Made by a program: the position numbers and the translations under genes. The notes below the pieces were generated by a model that was not told where the DNA came from, did not search any database, and saw nothing but the letters and a program-made list of their open reading frames with translations. Positions 24,732 to 37,377 of a stretch of DNA of 64,000 bases are shown here, in pieces (within the stretch, counting starts at the first letter, position 1; every line of letters starts with the position of its first letter). The DNA comes from Rhinopithecus roxellana (Eukaryota > Chordata > Mammalia > Primates > Cercopithecidae), in NCBI RefSeq assembly GCF_007565055.1, contig NC_044557.1, positions 68,267,095 to 68,331,094 on the forward strand, read 5' to 3'.

Positions 24732-26280
24732 TTATAGGGTTTCTTATATTACATTGAACACTGTTGTTGACGTGACTGTCAGTGATCGTTTCATTAGCAA
24801 ATTTTTAATTTGTATGTAAAAATGTGTGTATGCATATATACATATGCATAGAGAAGATTATCAAAAACATACAGCTTGGAGAATTATTTTATAATTATTG
24901 GAATCACTAGAGAAATGAATACATGTTGATAATAGATTCTCATTGGCTTGTTTAGATTCAAGGATTGTTTAGATTCAATACATTTTTCTTAACAGACTCC
25001 ACTATGAGAAAAAAATGGTGTTTTTCTTCCACAAAAGTTTGTGTTAAAACAAATGAGAAAATGTGTGGAAGTAAAGATGAACTTAGGTTATAGGGGGCAA
25101 CTCCCTTCTGTTATTCATTTCAAAAGTTCAGCCACAGTGGGGTCTAAGTAAAGGAGATACCATGATTTGGTAAGTCCCAGATAATCATAGGGTCAGAGTA
25201 ACTGCCATCATGAGATTCAGAGTAATGTTGAGATGGACTACAGATGCAAGGAGGACACAGATATAAGAAGATGGAAGTAGGTGAAGCTCTAATGCTGCAA
25301 AGGACTGGGGCAAACTGTCTTAGAAGAGTGACAAAGGAGTAGTCACCCCTGCCATGATAATTTTATTTATTTTAGAATGTTCAGGTTCTATGACAAGCAC
25401 CTTCTCAGTCACTACAGAAGGCAGAAAACTAACCCTTTGTCAGCTAATCTTAACCTGTAATCTGAAGTTGAGAATAAAAAGGATCATTTTTAATAAATGA
25501 AATTTAATATAATAAATCCTTTATTACTGTTTTAAAGTTGCAGTTACCTTGAATTGTGATAAAATGTGTAACAACTACATTATTTAAGATCATTGTCCTT
25601 GAAATGTCTTCCAGTGTCTATTTAGATACAATATAAGATTTATTGAGATATAAATATGTTTTGCCTCACCCAGAGAACCTATAAAATGCTGCCTTCATAT
25701 TATGAAATATAGTGTTAATTGAAATGAAATTAATGTAACAGTGAATTGCAAAGACTTTTTTTCAGATGTTAGATCAATGCCAAATATCACAAAGAGATGC
25801 ATAACGGAAAATAAAGGAACTCAAATTTTACACCACAGATTTTCTATGCTGATAAATGGTGGTGGCTAGACAATAAATAAACATTTTTGGAGGAAAGCTG
25901 TTACCAATCTTAAATTTTAATATGCAACATTAATATATATTTACATATTATATATGCAATCTAGTTTAGAATATTAAGCTTTTTTCTCCTATATTTTAAA
26001 GACTGAACGTCATGATATAATGTTATATCTTTTAAATTTTGTAAGTAAAGGAGTATAAACTTCACTTGGCTATTTTTATTTTGATGAACCCATTTTTATG
26101 ATTAGCCCCGCAAAAAGTTTGAGTCTCCATATATTCCCCTAACATCAAACTAAAATCGATAGATGACTGAAATTATTGAGAATCATTGTAGAGTAAACCA
26201 CAGCCTGTACCAGCCACTCCCAAAGTGAAATCACTTTCCCTGAAAAGCATGCTTTTCTCGGTGAGAATTTTGTCTCTTTC
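24732..26280. other. AT-rich intron, nothing recognised
   Basis: No repeat signature or exon-like frame seen. Confidence 0.5.
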
Positions 26281-26282
26281 TT

Positions 26283-26302
26283 TCTCTCTCTCTCTCTCTG
26301 TA

Positions 26303-26358
<56 letters not shown>
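26283..26358 (+). repeat. Compound microsatellite (CT)n then (AC)20
   Basis: CT repeats interrupted once by TGTA run to 26318, followed by 20 uninterrupted AC units at 26319-26358. Probably polymorphic. Confidence 0.96.
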
Positions 26359-26362
<4 letters not shown>

Positions 26363-26649
26363 CTATGTCCTTTCTTAACTAAAACTATATCATGATTTCT
26401 TTACTTGAGAGAACAGTATACTTTGTTCCTCTGATATTTGTATACTTCACTAATTAGTAAGCTAGGTTTTAAAAGGTCTTATAAAGCACTTCAGGAATTT
26501 AGTGCTATTATAACTGAGTGGAACCCAGACTGAGTGACCTAAAAAAGTGAACACTCTCCTCATAAGAGATGATAATTTCACTATGCTATACAGACACATT
26601 GAGAACTGTGTTGAGATGTATGAGAAATTGTTGAGTTTGGGGGGTGTTA

Positions 26650-27285
26650 TAGCTCTCCTTTATACATGCTGTCCCCTCTACCTGGAAAATCTTTAACTCA
26701 ATTTTTTCTTTACCTGTAAACACCTTTTTATCCTTCAAGTCTCACAATCAAAGAAACTTTCTCAGAAAAGTCCCAGCACTTTGGGAGGCGGGTCACCTGA
26801 GGTCAGGAGTTCGAGACCAGCCTGGCCAACATGGTGAAACCCCATCTCTACTAAAAGTACAAAAATTATCCAGGCATTGTGGCACATACCTGTAATCCCA
26901 GCTGCTCAGGAGGCTGAGGCAGGAGAATCACCCGAAACGGAAGGCAGAGGTTGCAGCGAGCCTAGATCATGCCCCTGCACTTCATCCGGTGCAACAAAGT
27001 AAGACTCCGTCTCAAAAAGAAAAGTCTTCTTCCTTCTGTGACTTCCCCAAATTCCGATCTAAATTAAGTCCTCACTCTCATTACACTTTGCAGTCTTCTT
27101 TCATGGTATTTAACAATAATTGTGAGTTAATTTTTGTGATTATTTGTTAATGTCTGCCTACTCATTACTTTGTCAACTTTATGAGGAAAAGCATGCATTC
27201 CTGTTTGCTCATTACTTTGCTTTCAAGCTTAAGAAAGTGCCTGGGAAATAGTAGTAGTGGTCAACTAATATTTGTTGAACAGATA
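26650..27285 (+). repeat. L2 LINE 3' end, split by an Alu insertion
   Basis: The left half ('catgctgtcccctctacctg', 'ccttcaagtctcacaatc') and the right half ('tcattacactttgcagtctt', 'tgttgaacaga') join into one L2-like 3' region once the Alu at 26773-27017 is removed. Confidence 0.65.
26764..27026 (+). mobile_element. Alu SINE, sense, 5'-truncated, with target-site duplication
   Basis: AGAAAAGTC occurs at 26764-26772 and 27018-27026. The body starts inside the left arm at 'ccagcactttgggagg', so about 30 bp of the 5' end are missing. Confidence 0.95.
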
Positions 27286-27597
27286 GAAGAGAAATGAACG
27301 GGCCAGATGCAGTGGCTGACGCCTTAATCCCAGCACTTTGGGAGGCCAAGGTGGGCAGATAACAAGGTCAAGAGATCAAGACTATCCTGACCAACATGGT
27401 GAAACCCCATCTCTACTAAAAATACAAAAATTAGCTGGGCATGGTGGCACGCCCCTGTAGTCCCTGCTACAGGGTTCAAGGAGAATCACTTGAACCCCGG
27501 AGGCAGAGGTTGTAGTGAGCCGAGATTGAGCCATTGTACTACAGCCTCGCAACAGAGCGAGACTCTGTCTCAGGGGAAAAAAAAAAAGAAGAGAAAT
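27285..27597 (+). mobile_element. Alu SINE, sense, with target-site duplication
   Basis: AGAAGAGAAAT at 27285-27295 and again at 27587-27597. The Alu begins at about 27301 and ends in an A-rich tail. A right-arm segment is slightly rearranged around 27470. Confidence 0.93.
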
Positions 27598-28094
27598 CAC
27601 AGCAAGTAGAATAGCTTTTGGGTTTGTTAATTTGGTTACATTGCAGGCTGTAAATCATGGATCAAGACTTGTGGCTCCTTTGCAAATGTCTTTTCATAGT
27701 TTGTTGTGAAGTATGGGAAAGGAGATTGGGGTTTGAAATGTTATCCCATTAGAAAGTTGAGGTGCCTAAGGAGTTGCCAAGCAGAGGAATCCAAGTTATA
27801 AAGCAGTGGTCAAGGAAATTAGAATACATACTGATTTGCTTCTCCTTGTAATTACTTGTATTTATTAGAGAGTTTCTGTTTTATACCACAAATTTACCTC
27901 TTAGTGAGACTGTTTTTCCTGGGTAATAGTCTTGTTAGATGTGAGCTACTCACCTTATTGTGGACCTGTAAATGAAGCAAATTATATGGAACCACTTTGA
28001 ATTGAATTTTAGGAGGAAAACATGTTTAATCTGTATTATTGTTTCCTACTATAAAGTTTCGTATCAACAAGACAGACAAACTCTTATTGAAATA
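27598..28094. other. Intron, nothing recognised
   Basis: Unique-looking spacer between oppositely oriented Alus. Confidence 0.5.
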
Positions 28095-28381
28095 TTTTTT
28101 TTTCTTTGAGACAGAGCCTCACTCTGTCACCCAGACTGGAGAGCAGTGGCATGATCTCGGCTCACTGCAACCTTCACCTCCCAGGTTCAAGTGATTCTCC
28201 TGCCTCAGCCTTGTGAGTAGCTGGGATTACAGGCGCCCACCACCACGTCCAGCTAATTTTTGTATTTTTGGTAGAGATGGGGTTTCACCATGTTGGCCAG
28301 GCTGATCTCTAACTCCTGACCTCAAGTGGTCAGCCCACCTCGGCCTCCCAAAGTTACAGGTGTGAGCCACCACACCCGGCT
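28095..28381 (-). mobile_element. Alu SINE, antisense
   Basis: T-rich tail, then reversed Alu to 'caccacacccggct'. It lacks about 10 bp ('gctgggat' region) near its start. Confidence 0.95.
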
Positions 28382-29903
28382 CGAAAGACATCTTTAACAG
28401 AGTACCTTAAGTGGGAATCAGCTGATGATGATTTGCTTAGATTGGTTCCTGAGTTGGCTACTTTGCCCACAGCCTTAACTGTTTACCAAAAATACTGAGC
28501 TACAAATAGAACTACCTTCAGGCAACAGTTCACTTATACCCAATCTAGGTGATGTTTGACCTGGATCTGTATAACATGAATGTTTTCCATGGGCTCTTTT
28601 TTTCCAATATGCTATTGCTTTGACAGACCCCTCACTCTTCTCTACTGCCTTTGGTCTTTAATAACCTTAGATGACTTTATTACAAATCTTATGTCTTTGT
28701 GCATAATAAAAAATAAGGTGTCTGCAATTTAAAAAGTCAACTGGACAGTTAAGCAAAAACATCTATGAAAAATGCCAAATTTTCTGTTTTTATGTCAGCA
28801 TGATATCAAGCAGTATAAGCAACTTATAACCATTTATATCCAACTAATATATGACTTAGTTGAACAAAGTGGTAATCAAAAGAAGTCTTTATTGCCATAA
28901 ATGTTGTAATGAATACATGAAGCTTAGCTAGTAATGAAAAAAAGGAACAGGAACAAGTCAGAACTAGACTTTAATCATGGTTAAGGGAATTTTTTATTTT
29001 TCTATTCATACCTAATATTATTCTAGTCACACTGTGGTGTAAGGAGTAAATGAATAGTGAATGAATAAATAATAAATGAATAAGGAAAAGTGTAAATATG
29101 CACACTTTTTACAAATATTGCATAAAGTTATTGGCGTTGGTATCTGAAACTTAAAGTTTTTAGATCTTGCCATATATTTGTGTAGAATGCTTACACTCAC
29201 AAAATCTCAAAGTGCTGTTCATCTCATAATGATATGAGAAGTTGCTAGGTGATGTTCATCTGGAATTTCAAGGAAATTATAATAGTCAGGAGACATATTT
29301 CTTCTTTTCTCAAGTGTTTGAGGATATTCTTCTAACATTGCCATGAAGACTTTGTATGAATTTATCACAAAGCTGGAGCATCCTTGGAACAGTGGAACAG
29401 AATGCATGAGCAGGGAGTTTCTTAAACTTGGAAACCATCCTTGCCACTACCACTGCCCTAGAGAGACTAGGAAAAAGAGAAGCCCTCATGAGAAGCCCAA
29501 ACTCTTGCCCATTTTCAAAGATCAAAAAATAGGCATATATAGTAGTTATTATGGGCAGAGTAGAGAAACTTCCATTTTTAATTTTCTTTGTCCCTGTTTT
29601 CTGCCTACCAAACGTCCTTCAAAATGTTTGGTTTATGATTGACTATACTTCATTTTTGGAAATATACTTTCATGGGTGGCCAAATAGCAATGAATTGCAA
29701 ATCTCATGAATATATATTTCCTTTCTTCTCTGGAGGCTGAGTTGTTCATGTGATTTTTGGCTGATCTCATACCCACACGCCAATTCCTAAAACTTCTTGA
29801 AGACATTCAGTGAAAGTTTTAGATTCCTGGTGATAGCTAAATAAAGATTTACATAAATATGCCATATAAGAAAACAGAACTAATCATGTTAAAAGTTCCT
29901 TGT
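28382..29903. other. Intron, nothing firmly recognised
   Basis: At 29219-29642 both strands keep 60-99 codon frames open, but I recognise no family, and no consistent splice sites or start context stand out. Confidence 0.4.
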
Positions 29904-29985
29904 TGTAATCCCAGCACTTTAGGAGGCTGAGGCAGGAGGGTCACTTGAGGCCAGGAAATCGAGACCAGCCTGGACAACATGGTCT
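29904..29985 (+). mobile_element. Alu fragment (left arm), sense
   Basis: About 80 bp with 'gtaatcccagcactttagga' to 'gagaccagcctggacaacat', ending abruptly. Confidence 0.85.
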
Positions 29986-30074
29986 TATCATCATGGTCAA
30001 CAGTTCTTATTAGCAGTTTCATTGTCTAATTGTTGATCTCAGCAGAGTCTCTTCGGCTGTGTCAATTAGCAATT

Positions 30075-30350
30075 AAAGACTATGGATTATGGAGTCATAA
30101 GGCCTGGATTCAAATCTTGGGTTTGCTCCTTGTGACATTGGACAAAATTATTTGTAACACTGTGCCTCAAACTTCATGGGCCTATTCCTGATCTCATTTC
30201 TTAATAAGCTATGTGACCTTGAGCAAGAGACATCCTCAATGTGCCTTGATTTCCTCATCTATATAATGAGTATACTAAAAATAATATCTCCGTCATAGGA
30301 TTGTGTGTATATTAAATGAGTGTATGTGCTGGTAAATAAAGTTGTTGAGG
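30075..30350 (+). repeat. MIR SINE
   Basis: 'ggcctggattcaaatcttgg', 'agctatgtgaccttgagcaa' and 'gatttcctcatctatataat' match the MIR core and tail. Some internal duplication. Confidence 0.65.
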
Positions 30351-30384
30351 AAAAAGGCCTGGCTTATAGTAAGTGGGATGTAAG

Positions 30385-30620
30385 TGTTAGCCACTATTCT
30401 ACTAGAGTGTGAGCTTCGTGAAGGTAGAGGAGGATTCTATCCATATTTGTTCACTGCTGTATCCCCAGTGACTAGAATAGCACCTGGCATGTGGTAAGCA
30501 CTCAACAAATATTTATTGAAGGAATATGCATCAATTTTCTTGTCTGTGAAATGAGAATAATGGGATTAACTACCTTATATAGTGTTTATGAAAATTAAAT
30601 GAGGTAATACATATGAAGAA
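30385..30620 (+). repeat. L2 3' end followed by MIR-like tail
   Basis: 'ctagagtgtgagcttcgtga', 'cactgctgtatccccagtga' and 'gcactcaacaaatatttatt' form a textbook L2 3' end. The following 'ttgtctgtgaaatgagaata' is MIR-like. Confidence 0.75.
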
Positions 30621-30904
30621 CTAAAGTTACCTATTATCATCATCATTATTATAAAGGGCCATAATCAAAATTAGAGTCCAGATATTTGTTCTTCCCCTGT
30701 ATTATCTAGCTACTCTGCTTTTATGACTCATTATTTTAATCTTTAGAGTTTTTTCCCCTTCATTCCTGAGTCAAATCTTACCATTAGTTTTTATCTTACT
30801 CAATAAGTTTATTTTCTTACTTCCATGGATATATTATCATAAATCTCATTGCAGAAATAATGAAAATACTAATTATTTAGTATTCTCATACTGTAAATAT
30901 CTGG

Positions 30905-31236
30905 GGTTTTGTTTTGTTTTGTTTTGTTTTGTTTTGTTTTGTTTTGTTTTGTTTGAGACAGGGTCCTGCTTTGTTACCCAGGCTGGAGTGCAGTGGCATG
31001 AGCATGGCTCACTGCAACCTTGACCTCTAGGGCCTAAGTGATCCTCCCACCTCAGCACCCCAAGTAGCTGGGACTACAGGCACGCACCATCACACCTGGA
31101 TAATTGTTGTATTTTTTTGTAGAGATAGGGTTTCACCATGTTGCCCAGACTGGTCTTGAGCTCCTGAGCTCAGGCAATCCACCCAACTCAGCCTCCCAAA
31201 GTGCTGGGACTACAGGCCTGAGCTGATATGTCCAGC
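30905..31236 (-). mobile_element. Alu SINE, old, antisense, with (GTTTT)9 tail
   Basis: Nine GTTTT units at 30906-30950 lead into a reversed AluJ-like element ending near 'gatatgtccagctt'. Confidence 0.95.
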
Positions 31237-32030
31237 TTGTAAATGTTTTTTGACCTCATCAATTTTTATGCAAGTTTTGGGTTGACTAGCTGAAGTATAA
31301 CATCTGCTCTTCACTCTTGAAAACTGCTGAGTAAAAACCAAAAATACTTTTGAAAACTGAAATCACAAAAGCTTAAAATTTATTTGTACAATATTGACAT
31401 AAAACTGGGGATGGAAGAAAAGATTATATATTTTGGATTTCATATTCACATCAAGGGTAACTTCTCAAGACCATTAAATACCGTTAGCAATTTGAAGTCA
31501 GTTTAAAAACATCAACTTCATGGGTTTATCTCTCATGACTTAAATGCAAAGATATTACATTACAGCAAAAAATAAAAATAAAGTAAAATAATTTAGGATC
31601 CTGAGAGGTGGTTTTTAATAAACCAAACCAAAATATATCCACAAATATTCCTATTTAGCATAAAGACACTTGTATGTAAGGAATTAAGTCACAGTCACAG
31701 GTAATTGATCTCAGTTGTGAAAACTACTATCATATCAATCTTCACAACTGATGAATCCTCCTATTACCAACAAGTGTATATCAAGAGGAAAGAGGTTAGT
31801 TCAGTCTGCAGCATGATTTACAACTTTTCCTGAGAAATTCCCATCTCTCTCAGCAACTAGCCTTTTCTGAGTTGACTGGAAAACACTTAGTGATGGAAGT
31901 AGCCATTTGTTTTTCTACTTCTTTTTAGCATAGCCATTTTTTTTCCCATAACTTCCCAGAGGGACTTACTTTCTCTTCCCTTCCCTTGGTATTAGCCAGC
32001 AGCTTGTATTCTCCTCATCACCAACTACAT
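31237..32030. other. Intron, nothing recognised
   Basis: AT-rich, no features seen. Confidence 0.5.
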
Positions 32031-32495
32031 TAGTGGTCCCCAACATTTCTGGCAACAGGAAACAGTTTTGTGGAAGACAACTTTTTCCACAGACCAGGAG
32101 CAGGGGATGGTTTCAGGATGATTCAAGGGCATTACATTTATTATGCACTTTGTTTCTATTATTATTACATTGTTGTATATAATGAAATAATTATACAACT
32201 CACTATAATGTAGAATCAGTGGGAGCCCTGAGCTTGTTTTGTAACTAGACAGTCCCATGTGGGGGTAATGGGAGACAGGGACAGATCATCAGGCATTAGA
32301 TTCTATAAGGAGTGCGCAACCTAGATCCCTCACGTGCACAGTTTAAAATAAGGTTCGCACTCCTGTGAGGCAGAGCTCAGGTGGTAATGCAAGCAATGGG
32401 GAGCAGCTGTAAATACAGAACAGATGAAGCCTTGCTCACTCACCCACCACTGCTCACTTCTTACAGTGTGGCTCGGGGTAGGTTGGGGACCCCGG
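32030..32495. mobile_element. MER1-like nonautonomous DNA transposon (hAT-Charlie type)
   Basis: The left end 'tagtggtccccaac' and the right end 'ggttggggaccccgg' are imperfect terminal inverted repeats. Between them lie typical phrases 'atcatcaggcattagattct', 'gcgcaacctagatccctcac' and 'gagcagctgtaaatacag'. Similar 'ctacat'/'cttacat' flanks fit a decayed 8-bp target duplication. About 460 bp, no transposase frame. Confidence 0.78.
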
Positions 32496-32984
32496 CTTAC
32501 ATCATTTGTAGCATAGAAAAGGGGGAGACTGCCACAGGCGTAACCATGTTCCTGATGGAAGTAATACATGGTCTAGACATGACAGAACTACTTCCTGTAA
32601 CAACTTTTCTGAGTATTTACTTCAGTGACCAAACCTCTATTTCAGGAATAAACTAATTTCACGTAATTTAAAACTTCGGTGATTCTTTAAAAACTATTAC
32701 AAAAAGTGATACATAAATGACGTGTAACTTTCTAGCCCTGTTAGAATTGATGGGACTTAAATACATATAGGACTATTTAATATAAATGTTTTTATTTTTA
32801 AAAAGAATATGGATTTAATGTTGGTATATAGTTTGAATAATCACTATGGTTTTACAGATGCATTGTCAACATTTATTTTGGACAAAGTAACTTACTGCCC
32901 AGTTAAAATCATATTTATAATCTACGATTTATGTAAGTTTATGTGGTATAAGATATCTGTGATATGATGTACACGACACTGAAC
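32496..32984. other. AT-rich intron, nothing recognised
   Basis: No features seen. Confidence 0.45.
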
Positions 32985-33160
32985 CTGAAATTGGGAACCC
33001 TGAGTTTGAGTCTTGCTCTGCCACTTTCTAGTTAAGCAAGTCATTTAATGTTGAGTCTTTATTGGCTTATTTATAAAGAGATAATGACGACATTCTGTCA
33101 GGACTGATGTAAGAATTAAGTGGCATAATTACTATGTTTTATAAACTCTAAAATACAACA
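32985..33160 (+). repeat. MIR SINE
   Basis: 'ttgagtcttgctctgccact' then 'ttctagttaagcaagtcatt' follows the MIR core order. Diverged. Confidence 0.6.
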
Positions 33161-34221
33161 TATCTATAAAAATGTGAGTACACACTTGTCAAATAGGATA
33201 CTATGATAGTTTATCCAGTTATATCTGTTTATCTTTTCTTCAAAAAGGTGATTTTTATGTTTAATAGTGCAGTCTTTTTTCAAGGCCGTATTTTGCTTTT
33301 AGATGACAATTTATTGTGTATATTTGTGACTCATTTTTTCTCTATCTTTAAATTAATGAGAAAGTTATAAATAATTTGAAATACTGGATGATAATGATTC
33401 TGGAATTACAGTTAGTAATTTTATGTAATAAAACTATATAGTGGCCCATTGCTTGAGAACTACATGCAAAACTACATATACTACTTGTATATTCTGATGT
33501 GGAGGAAGGACATTTTCAATCTTTTATCAATTGTTTATTTTTATGTTAATTTATAAATTCCTTAGGGGGTGACAGTACTTAGAATGAAATCAAAGAATAA
33601 TAAATCAACCTATTAAAATATATATAAACCAGAAATATTATTTAATGTTATACATAGGAAAACAATTGAACTTAAAAATTTTTTTAAAAGTAGAATTCTA
33701 AATTTTCTCAATAATTTCAGTATATTCCATAAGCTATCATTCAAGACTAGAAGTCTCTGGCCATTATTGTGGGTCTATCTCTCTGGTACCTCTGTGCCAA
33801 CACTCTTTCCTTAAAGCTTTCTTCCCCTAAATAAGATTATTTTCTTCCTTCTCTTTCATTCTTTCTACTCTACCTGTACCATTCTTCTATCACTCATCTG
33901 TATCTGTAAGATCCTAGGAAAAAAGTATCAAAAAGCTTCCCAGGACAACCTTGTTCTGAAACTGCAAGAGGGAAGTGGTGGTCATGTAGTAGACACATCT
34001 AGACTATTCCAGAGTAACTTTTTCCTGGTTCATGAAACCAGGTTATTAACACAGACAAGGCAGGGCCCAGGCAACTCAGGCATAACCACTGATTCCATTC
34101 TCAGACTCCCATTCCTCAGGCAGTCACTAGCAGAAACCCAAGAAATCTTTTTCCAAAATGACTTTCAGCCATCATTGTGATGTCCCTGAGTACCAAAATA
34201 AAAGTTTTCCATGCATCCCCA
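33161..34221. other. Intron, nothing recognised
   Basis: AT-rich to 33720, then mixed. No features seen. Confidence 0.5.
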
Positions 34222-34593
34222 GCCAATTTATTTTATTTTATTTTATTTTATTTTATTTTATTTTATTTTATTTTATTTTATTTTATTTTCGAGACACAAT
34301 CCCACTCCGTCACCCAGGCTGGAGTGCAGTGAGACCATCACTGCTCACTACAGCCTCAACCTTGCAGGCTTAATTAAGCCTTTGTCCTGTCTTAGCCTCC
34401 TGAGTAGCTGGGACTACAGGCGTGCACCACCACATCTGGCTAAATTTTTACTTTTAATTTTTTCTAGAGATGAGGTTTCACTATGTTGTCCAGGCTGGTC
34501 TCAAACTTCTGAGCTCAAGTGATCCTCCCACCTCAGCCTCCCAAAGTGCTGTGTATGCAGGCATAAACTACCTGAGTGCAGCTTGCCAATTTA
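34222..34593 (-). mobile_element. Alu SINE, old, antisense, with (TTTTA)11 tail and target-site duplication
   Basis: GCCAATTTA at 34222-34230 and 34585-34593. The tail is 11 TTTTA units at 34231-34285, followed by a reversed AluJ-like body. Confidence 0.95.
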
Positions 34594-35494
34594 TTTCTTT
34601 AAGATTCTCTGTTCAGTCCCTCTTCCTTGATACCTTTCCCCTGATCTGAAGTTAAGGATGTCCAGTCAAAAGTACTCAAATTTTTCTAACCAAGTAACAA
34701 TCTTTAGGAGAGTCTGACTGGTTGGTAAAGTTCCCCATTTCTCCAAGTATAATTAGATTTGTATGGTAACAGCTGTTTCCTCTTAAATATAAATATATTT
34801 TCTATATTTGTTTTACCCTTTAAATTTTCTCTTAAAGTACATATTTTATTACATTAGATTCATGTTTTTCAAACTTTTTCCAAAGTGAGAAACATTTTAC
34901 ATCACAGCTCAATACATACATGCGCACATACATAAGCATACATATTCATAAAACAATAGTGCACTTGATGTACTAACCATATGGGTTGAACTCTGATACT
35001 GTATTTTTTTAATTCTTATCAAAACTTAATAAGTTATTTTCATGACTCACTTGTGTCCCACAGTTTAGAAGAACATTAGGTGACCTTTAATAAAGTCCTT
35101 GCAGTTTCTAAAATTCTATGATTCTTATAGTGAAAATCTCATTTGATAAAATTTTCTAGTCTCTGAATAAAAGTGATGTGGTTTGGAAAAGTACTCATAG
35201 CGTTCTCTGGTTTTATCAATGTTGTTTTGAAATGCTGATTATTTGAGGAAGATAAATAACAAAAAGGAAATTGGACTAACAGAGAGTTGTAGGAACATTA
35301 ATGAGAAAGGACAAGTCTATCAGGAAAACAAAAGCAATAAATCTGGATGAACCTAAGTCTAAACAGCTAAAGTTGTTAATTTTTCTTACCACGGAACTCT
35401 TATTTATACGAAAGTTTCCTAATTTTAAGTGGATTTAAAAGGATTATTACTTGTATGCATTTTTCATACCTTCTAAATTGTGATGTGCAATGGA
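34594..35494. other. Intron, nothing recognised
   Basis: AT-rich, no features seen. Confidence 0.5.
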
Positions 35495-35990
35495 CAAAGA
35501 AAGTCCTTATCATACCTACAAGGCTCTGCATGACCTGTGTCTTTCTCTGACTCTTGTCTCTCTGTCCTTCATTCCTTTCCACTCACTCCAACTGCCCTGG
35601 CCTCTTTACTGTTCTGTGGTCACACCAGGACATCACACCTCAGGGACTTTGCACTAGAGGTTCTCTCTGCCTCAAACTTACTCTCTTCCTGGAATATCTG
35701 ACTAGCCGCTTCCTCAGGTTCTTCATACCTCTGTTCAAATGTCATACTGTCAGTGAGAACCCACCCTGACAACTCTTTTTGAATTGCAGTGTCCCATACC
35801 CCTTAACTTAATTTTTTATCTGCATTCATCTCCTTTTTAGCATTATATAATTTACTGATTTGTTGTGTCTCTCCCCTGCAACTAAAATATAAGCTTCATA
35901 AGAGCAGGGATTTTTTAGCTGCTTTGATCACTGTTGCATCATATAAACATCTACCATGGTACCTGGCATATACTAGGAGCTCAATTAGTA
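35495..35990 (+). repeat. L2 LINE 3' end (long copy)
   Basis: 'caaggctctgcatgacctgt', 'ctgccctggcctctttactg', 'tcaggttcttcatacctctg', 'cttcataagagcagggattt' and 'ctcaattagtattaattgaa' run in L2 order for nearly 500 bp. Confidence 0.82.
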
Positions 35991-36269
35991 TTAATTGAAT
36001 GAGTATTTGAATCTTTCAGCATATCAAGCAAGTAGCTTGTGCATATATACTATATAGGAACTATTTATTGAATAAATGAACCATTTTAGATTGTATAATT
36101 CACATTTTACGTTGAAATCCTCTGTTACACACGCCCAGTGGTCATGTTTGACAGGGTTAGGACTGAATAGTAACCTACCTTCCCACCTCCCTAGATTGGG
36201 AAATAGGTGGAATGACTTGTCTCAGGTTACAAAAAGTAAGGCAGTCATCTGACTCCTGGGAAAACGGAA

Positions 36270-36341
36270 TTAAAGTAACAAATCTGCACGTTATGCACAT
36301 GTACCCTAGAACTTAAAGTATAATTTAAAAAAAAAAAAAGT
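36270..36341 (+). mobile_element. Tiny L1 3' end with poly(A), sense
   Basis: Only about 60 bp of L1 3' UTR remain ('ctgcacgttatgcacatgta', 'ccctagaacttaaagtataa') plus A13: an extremely 5'-truncated primate L1 insertion about 0.7 kb before the gamma promoter. Confidence 0.88.
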
Positions 36342-36849
36342 AGCTTTAGGTTCCGGGATAGAGATGTGCAGTTTGCAGATGCATCATGTAATGTTGCTTA
36401 TAAACTACTTTGCTCTACTATGTTTGTATTGTTTCCACATTTATGTTAACAGGATGTTACCTTTTGCTTAGATGTTAAGCCTTACAATGTTGTCATTCTT
36501 AGCCATACTGGGTAGATTATTTAATTTAGAGAAAGAAGGCAATAAAAATTCCTAAAATTAAAAGAAAGTTGATAGACATCATTGTGCTTTTCAGTGTTTC
36601 TGTTTATCGGTTCTTGATTTCTTTAGTTCACTTTTTATCATTTTAACATTTAACAAACGAGAAAGCTTTAATTGTAGGTTTTCGTGGAACTTGGTAAAAA
36701 TTGAGGAGCCTTTGTGTCATGACTTGAAGAAAATTTCAGTATTTTTTGCCTGTGTTTGAGGAGCGTTAAAAAAATTGTGAACCTGAGGAAAGGGAAAGTG
36801 ACTACCAGAAATTTACCTGTGTACTCATCTGAGATGCCTAACTCACTGC
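36342..36849. other. Proximal upstream region of the gamma promoter
   Basis: Unique, AT-rich sequence with no recognised repeat, immediately before the CpG island. It may hold regulatory sites, but I see no motif strong enough to name. Confidence 0.4.
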
Positions 36850-37377
36850 ATCTAATTCGTCACCACTCCCTGGCCTTAACCACGCGGAGGGAAGAGGAAA
36901 CAGCGGGAGCTACTCGGCACAGCTGCCCGGTACCTGAGGCGCGCGCCCCGGAGCCACCAGCCCGCCGAGGTGCAGCCGTGCCGCCACCTCCCCCTCCGGC
37001 CGCTGATTGGCGGAGACCGCAGCATCAGCGGCATCTCCCTGCGCGGGGAGAGCAGCGAGACTCCAGCAGTTCCAGCCTCCAGGATTCTCAGCTCCCTCCC
37101 GGGCGAGACCTCGGACGTTCACTGCGAGCAGCCGCTCCGCCCGCCACCGCTTCCATCTCCTCCTCTAGACCCCTCTCCAATAAAGTAGAGGCCCCGGCGG
37201 CCAGGAAAGCCACGTCTTCTCCGGGCTAGGTCAGGGAGGCAGGGGCCAGAGCCTCAGGGTCCCGCGGCACCAACCTGGCTTCTGGCCCACTGGTCCTGGA
37301 ACCGCTGCGGACGTCGCGCTCCAGCCGCCAAGACGCCGCGTATCTTGTACCGCGGGAAAAGCGGGTCCTCGTCCAAG

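Noticed and set aside
29219..29642. Overlapping frames on both strands as a possible gene
   Set aside because: No family resemblance, no clear splice sites and no CpG-rich promoter nearby.
1..36800. Long-isoform (alpha) RIMS2 exons upstream of the gamma promoter
   Set aside because: I looked for in-frame RIM-like peptides flanked by AG/GT and found none. Very short alternative exons could still be missed.
36756..37229. 157-codon + frame overlapping the CpG island
   Set aside because: It starts upstream in AT-rich DNA and its Ala/Pro-rich part follows GC-rich composition. It is out of frame with the RIM2-gamma exon, and I see no known protein content.
37345..37377. TTG-initiated extension of the gamma N-terminus
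   Set aside because: TTG is not a normal eukaryotic start, and a well-placed ATG follows at 37378.
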